Source: Artemisia argyi
Taxonomy: Eukaryota > Streptophyta > Magnoliopsida > Asterales > Asteraceae
DNA length: 64,000 bases
Reading direction: 5' to 3'
Assembly: GCA_030686995.1 (NCBI GenBank)
Contig: CM060697.1
Location: 99,834,147-99,898,146 of the forward strand
Under the pieces are notes generated by a model that was given only the letters and a program-made list of their open reading frames with translations, had not been told where the DNA came from and did not search any database. Positions 31,356-43,871 of the stretch are shown in pieces (positions within the stretch are counted from its first letter, which is position 1; every line of letters begins with the position of its first letter). The translations under genes were made by a program, and so were the position numbers.

Positions 31356-31679
31356 ATGAGTCACTTTCCTCTTGTGTACATCTCCTCTGACTCTGATGGC
31401 TCCAAAGATTCAGAAATAAGCTACTACTCTGATTCTGAGTTTGAAGATCCAGGATGGATGGATTACTTTCCTCCAATGGTGTCATCCTCATCAAAGAGTG
31501 TAGCAAACTCTACCATAACTGATGCAGCAAGTACTACCAACCGTAAGCCCAAGAAGAAAAAGTTTGTCCCTGGTTCATCTCTGGCTAATGAGCTTCCACA
31601 TGCATTAACTCAAGCCCTGGAATCAGCAATACAAAACATGAAGTGGCCTGCTCCAAGAAAAGAGAAACCACCCAAATAA
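31356..31679 (+). CDS. 107-codon gene antisense to copia, divergent from ORF3
   Basis: Starts MSHFPLVYISSDSDGSKDSE, an acidic Ser/Asp-rich half, followed by PGWMDYFPPMVSSSS, a basic KPKKKKF patch that could be a nuclear signal, and an amphipathic stretch (ANELPHALTQALESAIQNM). A TATA box at 31278, a leader with CCCTAGTAAAAACA before the ATG, and an AATAAAAT signal at about 31910 make a complete small gene. No known domain recognised. It is intact while copia pol beside it is broken. Confidence 0.6.
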   Translation: MSHFPLVYISSDSDGSKDSEISYYSDSEFEDPGWMDYFPPMVSSSSKSVANSTITDAASTTNRKPKKKKFVPGSSLANELPHALTQALESAIQNMKWPAPRKEKPPK

Positions 31680-32000
31680 GTGCTTGGCCTGGCTTGCCCA
31701 AGAAAGCAAGCTTCTTTTGATGACAAAATAAATACTGCTCAGAAGGGAAAGAAAAGCTATGAGGGCAAGGGAAAAAGACCTATGGAGTAGGTTGTGTGGA
31801 GCTTGGTAGTGGGTTGTGGTAGTTGTTTGTTTGTCTTGTCTGTGTCTGAATTTCATCTGTGTCTGTGTCATGATGTAGAATGGTTTGATGTAACTCCTCT
31901 TAGAATGATGAATAAAATTTCTTCTTTGTGAATGATACATGTAGCCTCCCCTCAAATAATGACTAACTACTAACTACTAATGCCTCCCCTAAAAAATAGC
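31680..32000 (+). other. 3' untranslated region of the 107-codon gene
   Basis: Noncoding. TTGTTTGTCTTGTCTGTGTC runs lead to AATAAAAT near 31910, a polyadenylation-type signal. It overlaps the space just after the copia RNase H stop on the other strand, so the two transcripts would converge here. Confidence 0.45.
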
Positions 32001-32549
32001 TTAATTATTAATCATGCCAATACTCACAACTAAAAAGGTAAATCTTGAAACATCAAAGCCCTTTGTGAGTAGGTCTGCTACATTATCATCAGTATGGACT
32101 TTAACCACATTAATAAGCCTATGCTCATAGCAATCTCTAATAAAATGATGTCTAATCTGAATGTGCTTTGTCTTGGAGTGATAAACTGGATTCTTTACAA
32201 TACAGATAGTACTCTCATTATCAATGTTGATAGGAGTATTCTTGAAGTTGAACCCATAATCCAAAAGCTGATTTTGCAACCAAAGTACTTGTGCACAACA
32301 ACTTGCAGCAACTACATACTCTGCTTCTATAGAAGATGTTGCTGCAATTGTTTGCTTCTTGCATTGCCATGAGACTAATCTACTTCCAAGGTACTGGCAT
32401 CCTCCAGTTGTGGATCTTCTATCATAATTATCTCCAGCATAATCACTATCTGAAAAGGCTTGTAGATGGAAAGGTGAGTCCCTAGGATACCATAAACCAA
32501 GCTTAGGTTGTTGCCTAAGGTACCTAAAAATCCTTTTGATAGCATTCAA
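32001..32549 (-). pseudogene. pol: Copia RNase H
   Basis: The end of pol. Catalytic-site blocks are visible: AFSDSDYAGDNYDRRSTTGG (D), SSIEAEYVVAASCCAQ (E), INIDNESTICIVKNPVYHSK (D), and VHTDDNVADLLTKGF (D). The domain itself is intact, but it is one base out of frame with RT: a small deletion near 32577 separates them. Confidence 0.93.
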
Positions 32550-33268
32550 GTGTGAGACCTTGGGATGAACTTGATGTCTTCACATAAACACACAGCAAAA
32601 GTAATATCAGGTCTAGATGCAGTTAAATACATAAGACATCCAATCATAGACCTATATAATGTGACATCAACATCTTCTCCTTCTTCATCTTTTCCCAAAG
32701 GTTTGTTAGTATCCACTGGTGTAGATGTAGGCTTGACAGTTGTGAAATTGAATCTCTTAAGAATATCTGCAACATACTTATCTTGACAAATATAGATTCC
32801 ACTGGTTGACTGTTGCACTTGAAGTCCCAAGAAGAATGTTAATTCTCCCATTGAACTCATCTGAAACTCTTTCTGCATAAGATCTTCAAATTCCTTCACC
32901 ATAGATTGCTTAGTAGCACCAAAAATAATATCATCTACATAAACTTGCACAAGCATGATATCCTTCTTATATCTCTTGATGAACAAAGTCTTGTCAATAG
33001 CTCCTCTCCTATAACCATGCTGTAATAGAAAATTTGAAAGTCTTTCATACCTTGCTCTTGGAGCTTGATAAAGGCCATACAGAGCCTTGATAACCTTGTA
33101 GACTTTGTTTGGGTGTGCAGGATCTTCAAAACCAGGAGGCTGTTTGACATAAACTTCTTCTGTAATTTTGTCATATAGAAAAGCACTTTTAACATCCATT
33201 TGGTATACAGGAAATCCCATATAAGATGCAAAAGCCAAAAATAGCCTTATGGCTTCAATCCTTGCCAC
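32546..33268 (-). pseudogene. pol: Copia reverse transcriptase, main part
   Basis: Follows the stop at 33281-33283 in the same frame. Blocks: YQMDVKSAFLYDKITEEVYV, KALYGLYQAPRARYERL, and the catalytic VQVYVDDIIFGAT. The thumb reads DILKRFNFTTVKPTSTPVDT. It ends out of frame at FIPRSHT because of the 32577 frameshift. Confidence 0.93.
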
Positions 33269-33280
33269 AGGAGCAAAGAC

Positions 33281-35695
33281 TTAATCACAGTCTACTCCTT
33301 CTTCCTGTCTATATCCTTGAGCCACTAACCTTGCCTTATTCTTGATAACATTCCCTCTTTCATCTCTTTTTACCCTGAAGACCCATTTAGTTCCAATCAG
33401 CCTCTTATCATCAGGTAAATCACATAATACCCATACTTCTTGAAGCTTAAACTGTAAGAGTTCTTCTTGCATAGCTTCAACCCAACTCTCCTTGGCTAAT
33501 GCTTGTTTGATATTCTTAGGCTCTTCTTGAGACAGAAAACAAGCAAATAAACACAACTTCTGATCCTTGTGATTCACCCTGTTTTGTTTGTAAATAAAAC
33601 TAAGTAAAGAAGTATGTTGTTGAGACATATTCTTAGCCTTAGTCCTTGTGAGCACTCCTGAAGCTGAGGGTCCAATTATGTTGGTAACAGGATGAGTTTT
33701 GTGAATTCTTAGAGTAGGAGTTGGTGAAACTGCAAGATTATCTTCCAAATTAGTTAAATCAGGATCTTCATTAGAATTTGAGAAAATGCCTTCTTGATCC
33801 AATTCATCATTAGTGTCTTCTAAAGTAATCTTGTTTGGATCATTCAAGTCATCAGTATCTTCTAAGTCAGGCATGTTAGGATCATTCACAGTATCAGTAT
33901 TGATCCAATTGGAAGTATTTAAAGGTTGAAAAGTACTTTCAAATGGATCAGCAGTACTTTGGGGTAAAGTACTGTCAGTGCCTTTAGCCTTCTTCTTTTC
34001 TGCTTCATAGGCTCTCCTTTGCTCATCTTCATAAGACATAGCCATTGTTTCTTGGAAAAGCATCCTACTAAGTTCATCTTGAATGGCTTGGTCTTCATCA
34101 GATATTGTGATTTCTGGTGGAACAGTACTTTGAGGATCAACAGTACTGTTAGGTTCAACAGTACCTTGAGGCTCAGAAGTACTTTTCTTCTCATCATTAA
34201 CTTTATCATTTGGCTCATCTTCAGATCTTAAATTAACATCATGAACAATGTACTGTGCCTCTTCTTCAATTGGAGCAACTTGATTTTCTTTCCTTACAGG
34301 TACATAATTCATTGATGAAGACATTAAATCAAGATCAAACATCCAATCAGGACCTTTACCTTTAGAGTTTTCTTGCTCTTCTAGAAAATCAACATGAAGA
34401 CATTCTTGAACCTTCTTGGTAGCCCTGTTGTACACTCTGAATCCTTTGCTATTGGTATAATATCCCAATAAGTATCCTTCATCTGACTTCCCATCAAATT
34501 TGCCCAAATTATCAGCAGTGTTTAAAATGGTTAGGGGACATCCAAAAGGTTTCATAAACTTGATACTAGGCTTCTTTCCCATGAGTAACTCATAAGGTGT
34601 CTTCATTTGAGGTTTTGTCACTGATACTCTGTTTAACATATAACAAGCAGCACTTACAGCTTCAGCCCAGAATGGAACAGGTAATTGGGAATCTACAAGC
34701 ATTGTTATGGCTGCTTCTATTAAAGTTCTATTCTTTCTTTCTGCAACTCCATTTTGCTGAGGAGTTCTGGCAATATTGAACTCTCTTTTAATTCCTTTCT
34801 TGGCACAAAAGTCATCCATTAGCTGATTCTTGAACTCAGTCCCATTATCACATCTAATGCCTCTAACCTTGAGTCTTAACTGGTTTTCAAGTGCTATTAT
34901 AAGATCATGAATAGCATCAAAAGTTTCATCTTTGAAGCATAAGAAAAAGACCCAACTAAATCTGCTACAGTCATCTGTTACAAACAAGCAGTATTTCTTC
35001 TTGTTCAAACTAACAACTGAGACAGGTCCAAACAAATCCATGTGCAGCAATTCCAAAGGCTCTCTAATAGTTTTCTCTTCAATCTTCTTACAGGAAGCCT
35101 TGTGCTGTTTACCCTTTTTACAAGCAAGACATGAGTGATCATTCTTGAATGTTTTAGAAGGTAAACCTCTAACTAAATTTCCTTTGACCAGCTTATTGAT
35201 GTTCTTGAAATTGACATGCCCCAATCTTCTGTGCCATTGATGAGCTTCTTCCATTGTTGCTCTTGCAATCAAGCATGTTGCCCTTTCAACAGAATTGATA
35301 TTCTTCAAGTCAATGTTGTACACATCATTAGTTCTTGGTGCTCTCAGCATCACCAAGTTTCTATCTTCTAACTTAAAATCAGGAGAAAGTATAAGACATT
35401 CTGTGTCTAAGAATAACACAGGGCACTTCTTATCACAAATCTGAGAGACTGACAAAAGGTTGAATTTGAGCTCCTTCACATATCTAACATTCTCAAAATC
35501 AATGTTTCCTGCTTTGATAGTTCCTTTGCCAGTAATTCTTCCTCCATCAGGATCATTCCCAAATGCAACTTTTCCTCCAAAATAAGCTTTAAAATCTGAC
35601 AAGAGCTCCTTTTCTCCTGTCATACTTCCAGAGCAACCACTATCTACAATAAGATGATCTTTAAGCTCCTCTTCTGGGTTGCCCTGCATACACAT
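33281..35695 (-). pseudogene. pol: Copia protease-integrase-RT start, ended by a stop
   Basis: 804 open codons. Protease DSGCSGSMTG near the start; zinc-binding HRRLGHVNF ... CLACKKGKQHK; integrase core with D (LLHMDLFGP), D (IRCDNGTEFKN) and E (QQNGVAERKNRTL); then a long variable linker rich in QST repeats and acidic residues; then the start of RT (GTKWVFRVKRDERGNVIKNK). A TAA at 33281-33283 falls just before VFAPVARIEAIR, where a Glu codon is usual. Confidence 0.93.
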
Positions 35696-37612
35696 GAAAA
35701 AGGTTAGTTATTTTTAGGAACCCAAGCCATTACTGACTTGTGTTCCCCTTGTGGAGTGACATACTCAAAATTTTTGAGTATGTAATCACCACTATCTTTG
35801 AAAACATGATCAAGAATTAAGGTTTTTGTTTCCAAAACTGTTGCTTTATCATGATCAATTTTCCCTTTTTCACCCTTAACCTCTGAAAGTACTGGTTCTT
35901 TCCCAGCAGTACTTTCTTTCTTAACCCATTTAGTTGTAACTTTTGGAGTTGGGGTCTGTGTTCTAGCATCTTTTCTTGTGTTGTAAGGCCTTCTAGGTTT
36001 GTAGTAATTGAATCTCCTAGGTCTTACACTTGAGTGTCTGCTAGCAGCACCTTGGTTAGGGAACTTTCTGTCAGTACTTTGTGAAGGTACTGAGGGTTTG
36101 GAGTATGATCTTTTCTGATGAGGGTACCTATAGTCTTTTGAGAAATTGCTATGGTTAACCCTATTTGTGTAATTCCAAACTGGTTTGTTGTCCCTTGGCT
36201 TATTCTCCCTGTGACTTTGATTTGCAGACCTGGTCCTTGGGTATTTGCTTAAGTATTCTGAGTGATAATTACAGTCCTTAATTAAGTGGTGAGGACTATA
36301 GCATACATAACAGACCTTTGGACCAATATCCCCAAATCCCTTTCCATAAGGTTTTCTAAAATTAGCAGTATTTTGAAAGTATTTTCTTGGAGGTACTGCT
36401 GAGTGATCAGCAGTACTTTGAAAAGTGTTTGAAGGTACTGCTTGTTTTGAAAACTTTTTCTCATCAACCTTAGGTGCTTCAACAGATTTTTCTAAAGTTT
36501 CAGGATTAGATTGACTTTTAAGCTTTTTCCTAAACTCTATATTATCTACCCCATAACAAGAGACATCTTTCCTAGGTGGTTGAAAGATACCTGGGGGATT
36601 AGGAACTGCATTATATCCCTTGTCTTTCTTAAATTCAGGAGGTGTTGGACTAGGTTATTCCTCATCACTAGAAGTATTTTCATCTAAACTTATGAATTCT
36701 TCATCACTAGTGGAGGTATCTACTGTAAGATTTAGTTCCTTACTCTTAAATGGAATGCCTTCTTTGCTATCATTATCATAACCTAGGCCAGTTTTAATGT
36801 TTGATGTTCTTTGCTTTTCAACAAATTGAACATGTGACAGACCTGATTCATTCCAAACAGCAAGTTTTTCTAATAACTTATCTCTCTCATCAGTAACTTT
36901 CTCTAGTTCAGACACCTTACATCCTAGTTTCCATTCACTCAACTTAACTTGGTATTCTTGTTGCTTATATGTTTCAGCCCATGCTACTTCATTGTTTTCA
37001 TGTGTAATTATTTTGGCCTCCATGGACTCTAAAGTCAATTGATAGCCAGCTATCTCAGCCCTAGCCCTTTGAAATTTATCTCTTTCAGCTACATATTCAC
37101 TAAGTAACTTTTGATACATATCATTGCACTTAGAGCATACCTCAAAGCTAGTGGATGAACTTGGTGAATTAGCTACCATAGCAAGCTGAACAGGATCTTC
37201 TTCAAACTCCATGCTCCAATCAAAGCTTCCTAGACCATCTCTTGACTCCAAAGCAGCATATCCATGCTCTTCATCAAAAGATGTGCTCCAGTCTTCCAAT
37301 GTAACCATTGAATAGGTTACAGGTTCATCATCAAACTCATTGGACCAATCAATCTCTGACAGATTCTCTTGAGCAACCAAAGCTTTTGGTTTTGGTTCAG
37401 TAATAGGAATCTCTTTTCTTTCAGGCTTGGGTGGTTCAATCATCTTGTTTGCTTGATACTTTGCAAATTTGCATTCCCTTGCAAAGTGACCATTTCTTTG
37501 ACAGTTGAAGCACTCAATCTTGGACTTATCAAATGTTATTCCCTGTTTAGCTCTGAAATTGATGCCTTTTCCCGTCTTATTCACATACTTCTTGATCCTT
37601 GCAGTGAGCATG
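35696..37612 (-). pseudogene. gag: Copia gag, carboxy-terminal part
   Basis: Contains two CCHC zinc knuckles, CFNCQRNGHFAREC (about 37470-37510) and CYVCYSPHHLIKDC (about 36270-36312), which bind the RNA genome. Between them is an acidic, coiled-coil-rich stretch (WKLGCKVSELEKVTDERDKL) and a TAA near 36655-36657. Copy B splits gag at 37612, inside the phrase that continues MLTARIKKYVNKTGKG. An accidental fused frame at 36655-37767 starts in the copy B LTR and should not be taken as a gene. Confidence 0.88.
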
Positions 37613-38971
37613 TGATGAGGCGAAAAATGATCCGTTTTTAGTGGGTCATTTAAGCCCGAATCCGACTTTATTTGATCAAATATTGCCCTAAATTGTTCCT
37701 TTTGTGATTTTAGGTACTTGGAGAGTGAATTCTGGAAAAGAAGCCATTTTGGACGTTTTTGGAGCATAAAAGTGAAGAAAACGGCAAAGTATCAATTTTC
37801 CATGCTGGAAACACTAGGTGACGGCGTCAAGAGTTACACCCTGACGGCGTCAGACATCAAGAATAAAATACCGTAGGTGGTGACGGCGTCACATAGGCCG
37901 TCATAAGTAGATCAAGGCCGTCCGAGGAAGTATTTGGCGGCGAGGTGACGGCGTCACATGGTTGTCTTGACGTCGTCAGCCCAGTTTTCCTATATATAGT
38001 TTTCTAGTTTTTACATTAAAAAAAAAAAAAAAAAAAGAAGTTTTGGAGAAACCCTAAAGACGAATTTGGTGCAACTTTTACAGGTTTTTCAAGGGTTCCA
38101 AACCCTTGACACCTTGCATTGTAATTGAGATAAGTGTTCTTCTAATTCAATCAATATGTCTATGTGTTGGTTGTTTATATCTTGTTCTTGTCTCAATTCA
38201 ATCATGCTAGGCTAGATCTCTTTTGTGTTTGCTTAGATCTAATGAAACCTAGATATTGATTATGTGTTGATTACTTGTTTATTCTTGTTCTTGGATGAAT
38301 GATTTTATATGTTAGGCTTAAGAAAACTGGCAGATCTCTAAATGGTAACATGCTTGAACGTCTTAAGAAACATGAACCGAGGCGTACTAGGTCTTTATTG
38401 GTTGTATTTAATGCATGAGCCACTGTTTACAATCCCTATAGTTGTGCTGGGTCATGGTGTAGGAGGAGATAAGAGCTCATAGAATTGGGGAGTTATGTAT
38501 GCCACCCCATGAATGGTATTAAGGAATACGATCCGTCATCCATGCAATTATAACAAGTAATTAACGCGTAAAAGATATCTAGGGAGTAATGAAGTCTAAG
38601 TAAACACATTTTCTCCAATTACTGCTCACAACCTTAGTATAAATTAGTTTAATTTCATTTTTATTATTTTATTTTGATTGCATCTTAGCTTTGGGTTAGT
38701 TGAATAGCAACTAATTCCGCCCACTCTTTCAAAACCCGAGATTTTACTTGCTTTCATAAAAATATAAAAAGACAAAAAATAATCATCCCTCACCTTTAGA
38801 ACTAGTAATTAGGCTTTCTAATCCTAGTAACACTATTCCTAAGCTGAACGATCAATCCCCCGGTACTTGTCACTATACTATACTACAACGATCAGGTACA
38901 CTGCCTGGTGGGGGTTGTAAGCTTCTCGAGATCCCTCGAGAGGTAAAGCCTGTTGCGATTCCCACGCATCA
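37613..38971 (+). repeat. Copy B 5' LTR
   Basis: Starts TGATGAGGCGAAAAATG and ends CACGCATCA. Perfect TGACGGCGTCA sites at about 37819, 37843, 37879 and 37944, a variant at 37968, TATA at about 37990, an A-rich tract near 38018-38036, and the 7-bp hairpin at 38924-38941. The primer site TGGCGCCGCAGCCCGGGGAA follows at about 38978. Confidence 0.95.
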
Positions 38972-39142
38972 AGTTTTTGGCGCCGCAGCCCGGGGAATAG
39001 TTATTGTCTAGGTTAGGATTTCTTTTTATTAGGTCTACTTGCTAGATTCCTTTCTAGTAAGATTTTATTTTTATTTTTAGGTCTTCTTTAGTCTATCTTA
39101 TTTCTTCGTGCCTTTGTTCGTAACTCTTTACCATCCGACATC

Positions 39143-41380
39143 ATGGAAGGTGGTAACATCTTTGAACCCGTCATCCCACCACAACAAAACCCACCACTAG
39201 AACCCCTTAGGCCCCGAACCTTAGGAGAGTACTCCCGACCTAGCCACCAAGGCTACCGAAACACCATTGAGCTCACCGGAGCCAATGTGACCCCTTTGCG
39301 ATCCGACACCATCCGGTTGGTGCAAAGCGGATGTGCATTCCATGGACTTCGTTTCGAAGATCCAAACCAACATCTTAAGGACTTTCTCAAAATCGTAGAT
39401 TCCATAGACCTAGGTGTTGAAACTAGAGAGACTACCCGTTTACGCCTATTCCAATTCTCTCTACGGGATCAAGCTAGTCAATGGCTTGAGCGTTTACCCG
39501 CGGGATCCATCACCACATGGGATGATCTCACCACTCGTTTCCTTGCTCAATTTTTCCCACCGGGGAGAACTACTAAGCTTAGGAATGACATCTTGATGTT
39601 CCAACAACGTCAAAATGAATCTCTTTATGAAGCATGGACTCGTTTCAAGGACTTACTCCAAAAAGTCCCTCATCATGGCATAGATCTTTGGCTCCAAGTC
39701 CAAATTTTTTATGACCATATCGACATCTCCAAGAGGCGAACCATTGACCAATCGGCCGGTGGTAAGCTACGTGATCTTAGTGCGGAACAATCATGGGAAC
39801 TCATAGAAGATCTTGCTCTCTATGACAACGAAAGTTGGAATGATCCCCGTGACTTGAACAAAATGGTCAAGGCAATATCTTTGCCTTCGAACAATTCTAG
39901 CACTCCCGACCGTAGGATCATGGAACTTGAGGACCAAGTCAAGTTTCTCATGAAATCCTACGATGCTCCTAAGCCTTCAAGCCAAGTGAACAAAATCACT
40001 TCTTCATGCGAATTATGTAGTGGTCCCCATGACACTCGTGATTGTGTGGAACTCCCCGGAACAGCTTTTGCGGACTACGCATCCACGCGTACTGACGAAG
40101 CGGGAGATAAGTGGTACACTTTCAAGCCCGAGCCAAACACTTACGGTGATTCATACAACCCCTCATGGAAAAATCACCCAAACCTTAGGTGGAAACCAAA
40201 TCAACCCAATTCATCCAACCCACCTAATCGTTACCAACCAAACGGTCCACCATCCAACCGTACTTTCAACAACAATCCTTCTAACAACTATGGTAGTACC
40301 AACAATCTTGAAGGATTGATGTCAAAGTTCATGGCATCTCAAGAAGCCCGCATAGCTAGGTTTGAAACCGAATTCAACCAATAACAAACGGAGATGACCA
40401 ACAAGATTGACAACTTGTTGAAAGCCCTCAACAACCAAGCGTTAATCACACCTAGGAAGGACACTAGGGATACCAATAGTGGAAGCCAAATTAAGGACCC
40501 CTCATCATCCAAACATGTCCACTTTGTCAATGTTGTCACCATTAAGCCAATAGATAAGGAGATAGAGGAGAGTGACAAGGATGAAGCTAGAATAGAAGCC
40601 GATAGTAAGGATGAGAGTAGGGAAGTTGAGGTTAATAAGGATGAGGAACTAGAGGAGGTAGAACCTATTGAAGAATACTTTGATAAGTTGCCAACCAAGG
40701 AAGAACGGGAATACCATAAGGATTTATTTGATAGTCCCGAGAAAACATATATCTTTGGCGACCCCCTTATCAAAATGGGAGACCCCTCTAACATTAACAT
40801 CCCATGCAATATTGGGCACATGCATATATGGAAAGCTTACATCGACCTTAGATCACCCGTGAACATCATGACTAGGACTTATTACAATTGGGTGATGAAG
40901 AAGCAACTCAATTTTAGGATGATGCTCGGTAAGAATCTGATAAGTAATTTTGCAGGAAGAGTGAAGGGATTGCATGTGATTATAGGAAATCTTACCTATG
41001 AAATCGATTTCATGATAGTAGAAGACACTCGTCCGGTGATAGATGCTTGCCTAAGTCAAATAATATTCGGAAAACCATTTGTTGAGGCCACTAGGATGAG
41101 TTATGATCCGACTTTAGGGATAGTTAGATTTAAGGAAGAGAATGATGAGGTTGCTTATCAAATGCCCTACAAGATCGAACAATACCGCCTTCTCTCTAAT
41201 TTCGAAAAAGAACACAAGCAAACGGCTTATTATAGGAATGAGGAGGATAGACGTAGGGGAGTAGAGTATGTTAGAAATAGAATGCTTGGTTTCTACAAAG
41301 AGTGCTTGCAACTAGGTCCGGAATACAAAACTGGTTTAGAAGACGACCTAGAGAGTGGAACCAATGATGAAATTACGTAG
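39143..41380 (+). pseudogene. gag: Copy B Gag-protease frame, one stop
   Basis: About 745 codons, starting MEGGNIFEPVIPPQQN. Same order as copy A: capsid (LRLFQFSLRDQASQWLERLP), knuckle CELCSGPHDTRDC, acidic linker, protease-like domain (WKAYIDLRSPVNIMTRTYYN) and tail. A single TAA at 40382-40384 interrupts it at a CAA position of copy A (FNQQQTEMTN). The two copies therefore carry one stop each at different places, so each stop arose separately. The D-L-R-S motif again lacks the catalytic Gly. Confidence 0.9.
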
Positions 41381-43229
41381 TAACCCATGACTTTGAGTCT
41401 AGCTACAAGACTCGTAAATAAAGAAAAGCGCTTCTTGGGAGGCAACCCATGTTTTGTGTGATTTTTATTTGTTTGATTGTTATTTGCTTCCGTATGCATG
41501 TTTATTTTTATTGTTGGTTGATCATGTTTCTCAATTAAAATGTGGAAATACTTTACTATGTTGTTTGGCCTAGTCTTAACTCCAACCTAAAAGTATTTTT
41601 GCAAAAGATAAGTGTAAGGGGAAACCCCAAATATGTTTTTAAGAAACAAACCGATCATGATTCTCCACAATAATAAATGAGCATGTATATTCGTATTTGT
41701 TAGAGTCAAATGCTTGTATTGAGTCACAATGAAGTTTTGCAGGATTTTCCAGGAAGTAGGACCAAGTTTTTCCAGAAATTTTCCGGAAACTTAACATAAG
41801 AATTTCTGCAGGTTCATTCTGACGGCGTCAGAGTATTACTCTTGACGGCGTCAGGAGTCAAAAATCTGGAAATTTTACCAGTTTTGTTTTTCTAACGGAG
41901 TCTTATGGTTTTTGTGAATTATTAAGTTTTATAATCTCCAGGAAATCTGCAAACTTCATTCCACAAGCATTATATCTTACTTTGTTTTCTAGGATTTAGG
42001 AACTTATATAGGATGCCGCCGATTTTACGCGAGGTTGTCTTGTCTATTTTGTCAGGTTTCACAGGTTATGTTCGACAAGGAGATGATTTATATTCTGGAA
42101 GGGAAGCTTTGATTGTTCATTTTCTTGGAAGAAGATTTAACCTGGCCAACCTAAAATCCATACCGAGCGAATCAGGGGAGTATTTGATTTCATTCTCTTT
42201 ACTTTTTCACTTTTACATTCTTTACTTGAACATTGGGGACAATGTTCATCTTAAGTGTAAGGGGAGGGTAAAAAGATGATACCTTACATATGCACTTTCG
42301 CTTGAGTTTGTTTTGTTTAATGGTAGATGTGTAATAAAACTACGAGAAATACTTGTTAGTGTAATTTTAGCGCCAAATTTAAAATTTTTTACAACATTTA
42401 GGAGTGAAACTTTAGCCATAGCAAGCGTCTCATGGATAGGAGATTGTATGACTAGCACATAACCGTATATTCAGAAAAATTTTCCACCCAAAAATGTGAG
42501 GTTCGCCTTTAGATTTGATAGGAAAAGCATTCATTATTAGTGCTTATGAGTGTACCGGTAGCATTTAGATTCTAGAACTTGCGTTAGTGATGCATCCCGA
42601 GACCGCTAGTGAGACTACATTCGTGTGGTAGGATTTACTACATGATAAGAGGCATTAGGATCACCCTTGTGTTAAACCCGTATCATAATTACTTGACCAT
42701 TTAAGTCATATTACTTGGCTAGTTAAGTCAACTAATTTTTCCCGCACCCTTAGCGTTGTACTCATTTTTAGTACACGAAACCCCTAGTACACCCCTCCGA
42801 GCCTATCTTTTCGTTTCTAACTTTAAGCATCTTACTTAAAGGAAGAATTTGTTACACCCCACTTAAATGTACAACCAAATCGCCTTAGCCTTCCGTGTAT
42901 GCGCTCATTTTTAGTGCATTATTGTTATTTGTTAAACCCTAAGTTAACTTTCTAATTGATTACATGGTTGCTAAGTCGAGTCATATCCTTGTACATATTG
43001 TTTTGGGACAATTGGGACTCATGGGTAAGTACTTATTTTATGGAGTAATGGGGAAGAACATCATTTATTACCCCCATATGTACGTTAATCTTAAAAGTGC
43101 TCCAAGTGTTTTGATTTTCTTAATTCGAGTCATTAGTTTAGTTTAATGTAAAGTATGTAAAGATTCAAGTGTAAGGGGGATTCTCATCCCCTATGATGTA
43201 TTATTTTGGATGGTAGGGTCAGAGTGTAT

Positions 43230-43269
<40 letters not shown>

Positions 43270-43871
43270 GAAAAATCAAGAAAAAGAAAAAAAAAATAGA
43301 AAAAGGAAAAAGAGAAAAAAACATACGGACTACCATCCCGTTTCATTCTATGTTTATTTTATGTTTTTGTTATCTTTCATTTATTAGCATAAGTCGAGTC
43401 TAGTCTTGGCTTAGCAACGCCATCTTGTACATGTAATTAACCAAGATTGTTAACTCGCCACCAGTAAAACTTCCTTTATCCAACAAAACCGTGTAATCCA
43501 TATCCCTATACCTAACGTTACAACCCTTTAAAAGACCTCTTTGATAGTTTATCCTAGGTGCTTACGCCATGTGGTGGAGGTTTGATCCTTTCCCAAGCCT
43601 ATGGTAATCTATTTTGCTATGACAGGTAGTGAGAGATATCTTCCATTTCCATAATGTTATATTACTTTATTACACCCGAGAGATGTGGGTATCTAAACAC
43701 TATTTGTGAGGTGCTTGTGTATGATTTCCGTGCTTGTCTATTGGTCTTTAGTGGAACGATTATTTGTTGTAATTACTTTTATATTAGTGTTAAATGACCC
43801 CTAACTTGTCTTTTGAGTAGAATAAAAGCTCATTTGCTTGAGGACAAGCAAATCTCAAGTGTAAGGGTATA
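41381..43871 (+). other. Copy B structured 3' region
   Basis: Matches copy A's region: TGACGGCGTCA at about 41819 and 41842; AAGTGTAAGG motifs at 41610, 42253, 43167 and 43857; hairpins at 42227-42248, 42757-42775, 42899-42919 and 43832-43853; an A36 tract at 43232-43267. No gene. A lysine-rich frame over the A tract is an artefact of base composition. Confidence 0.7.

Noticed and set aside
43206..43403. Lysine-rich frame
   Set aside because: Translation of an A36 tract.
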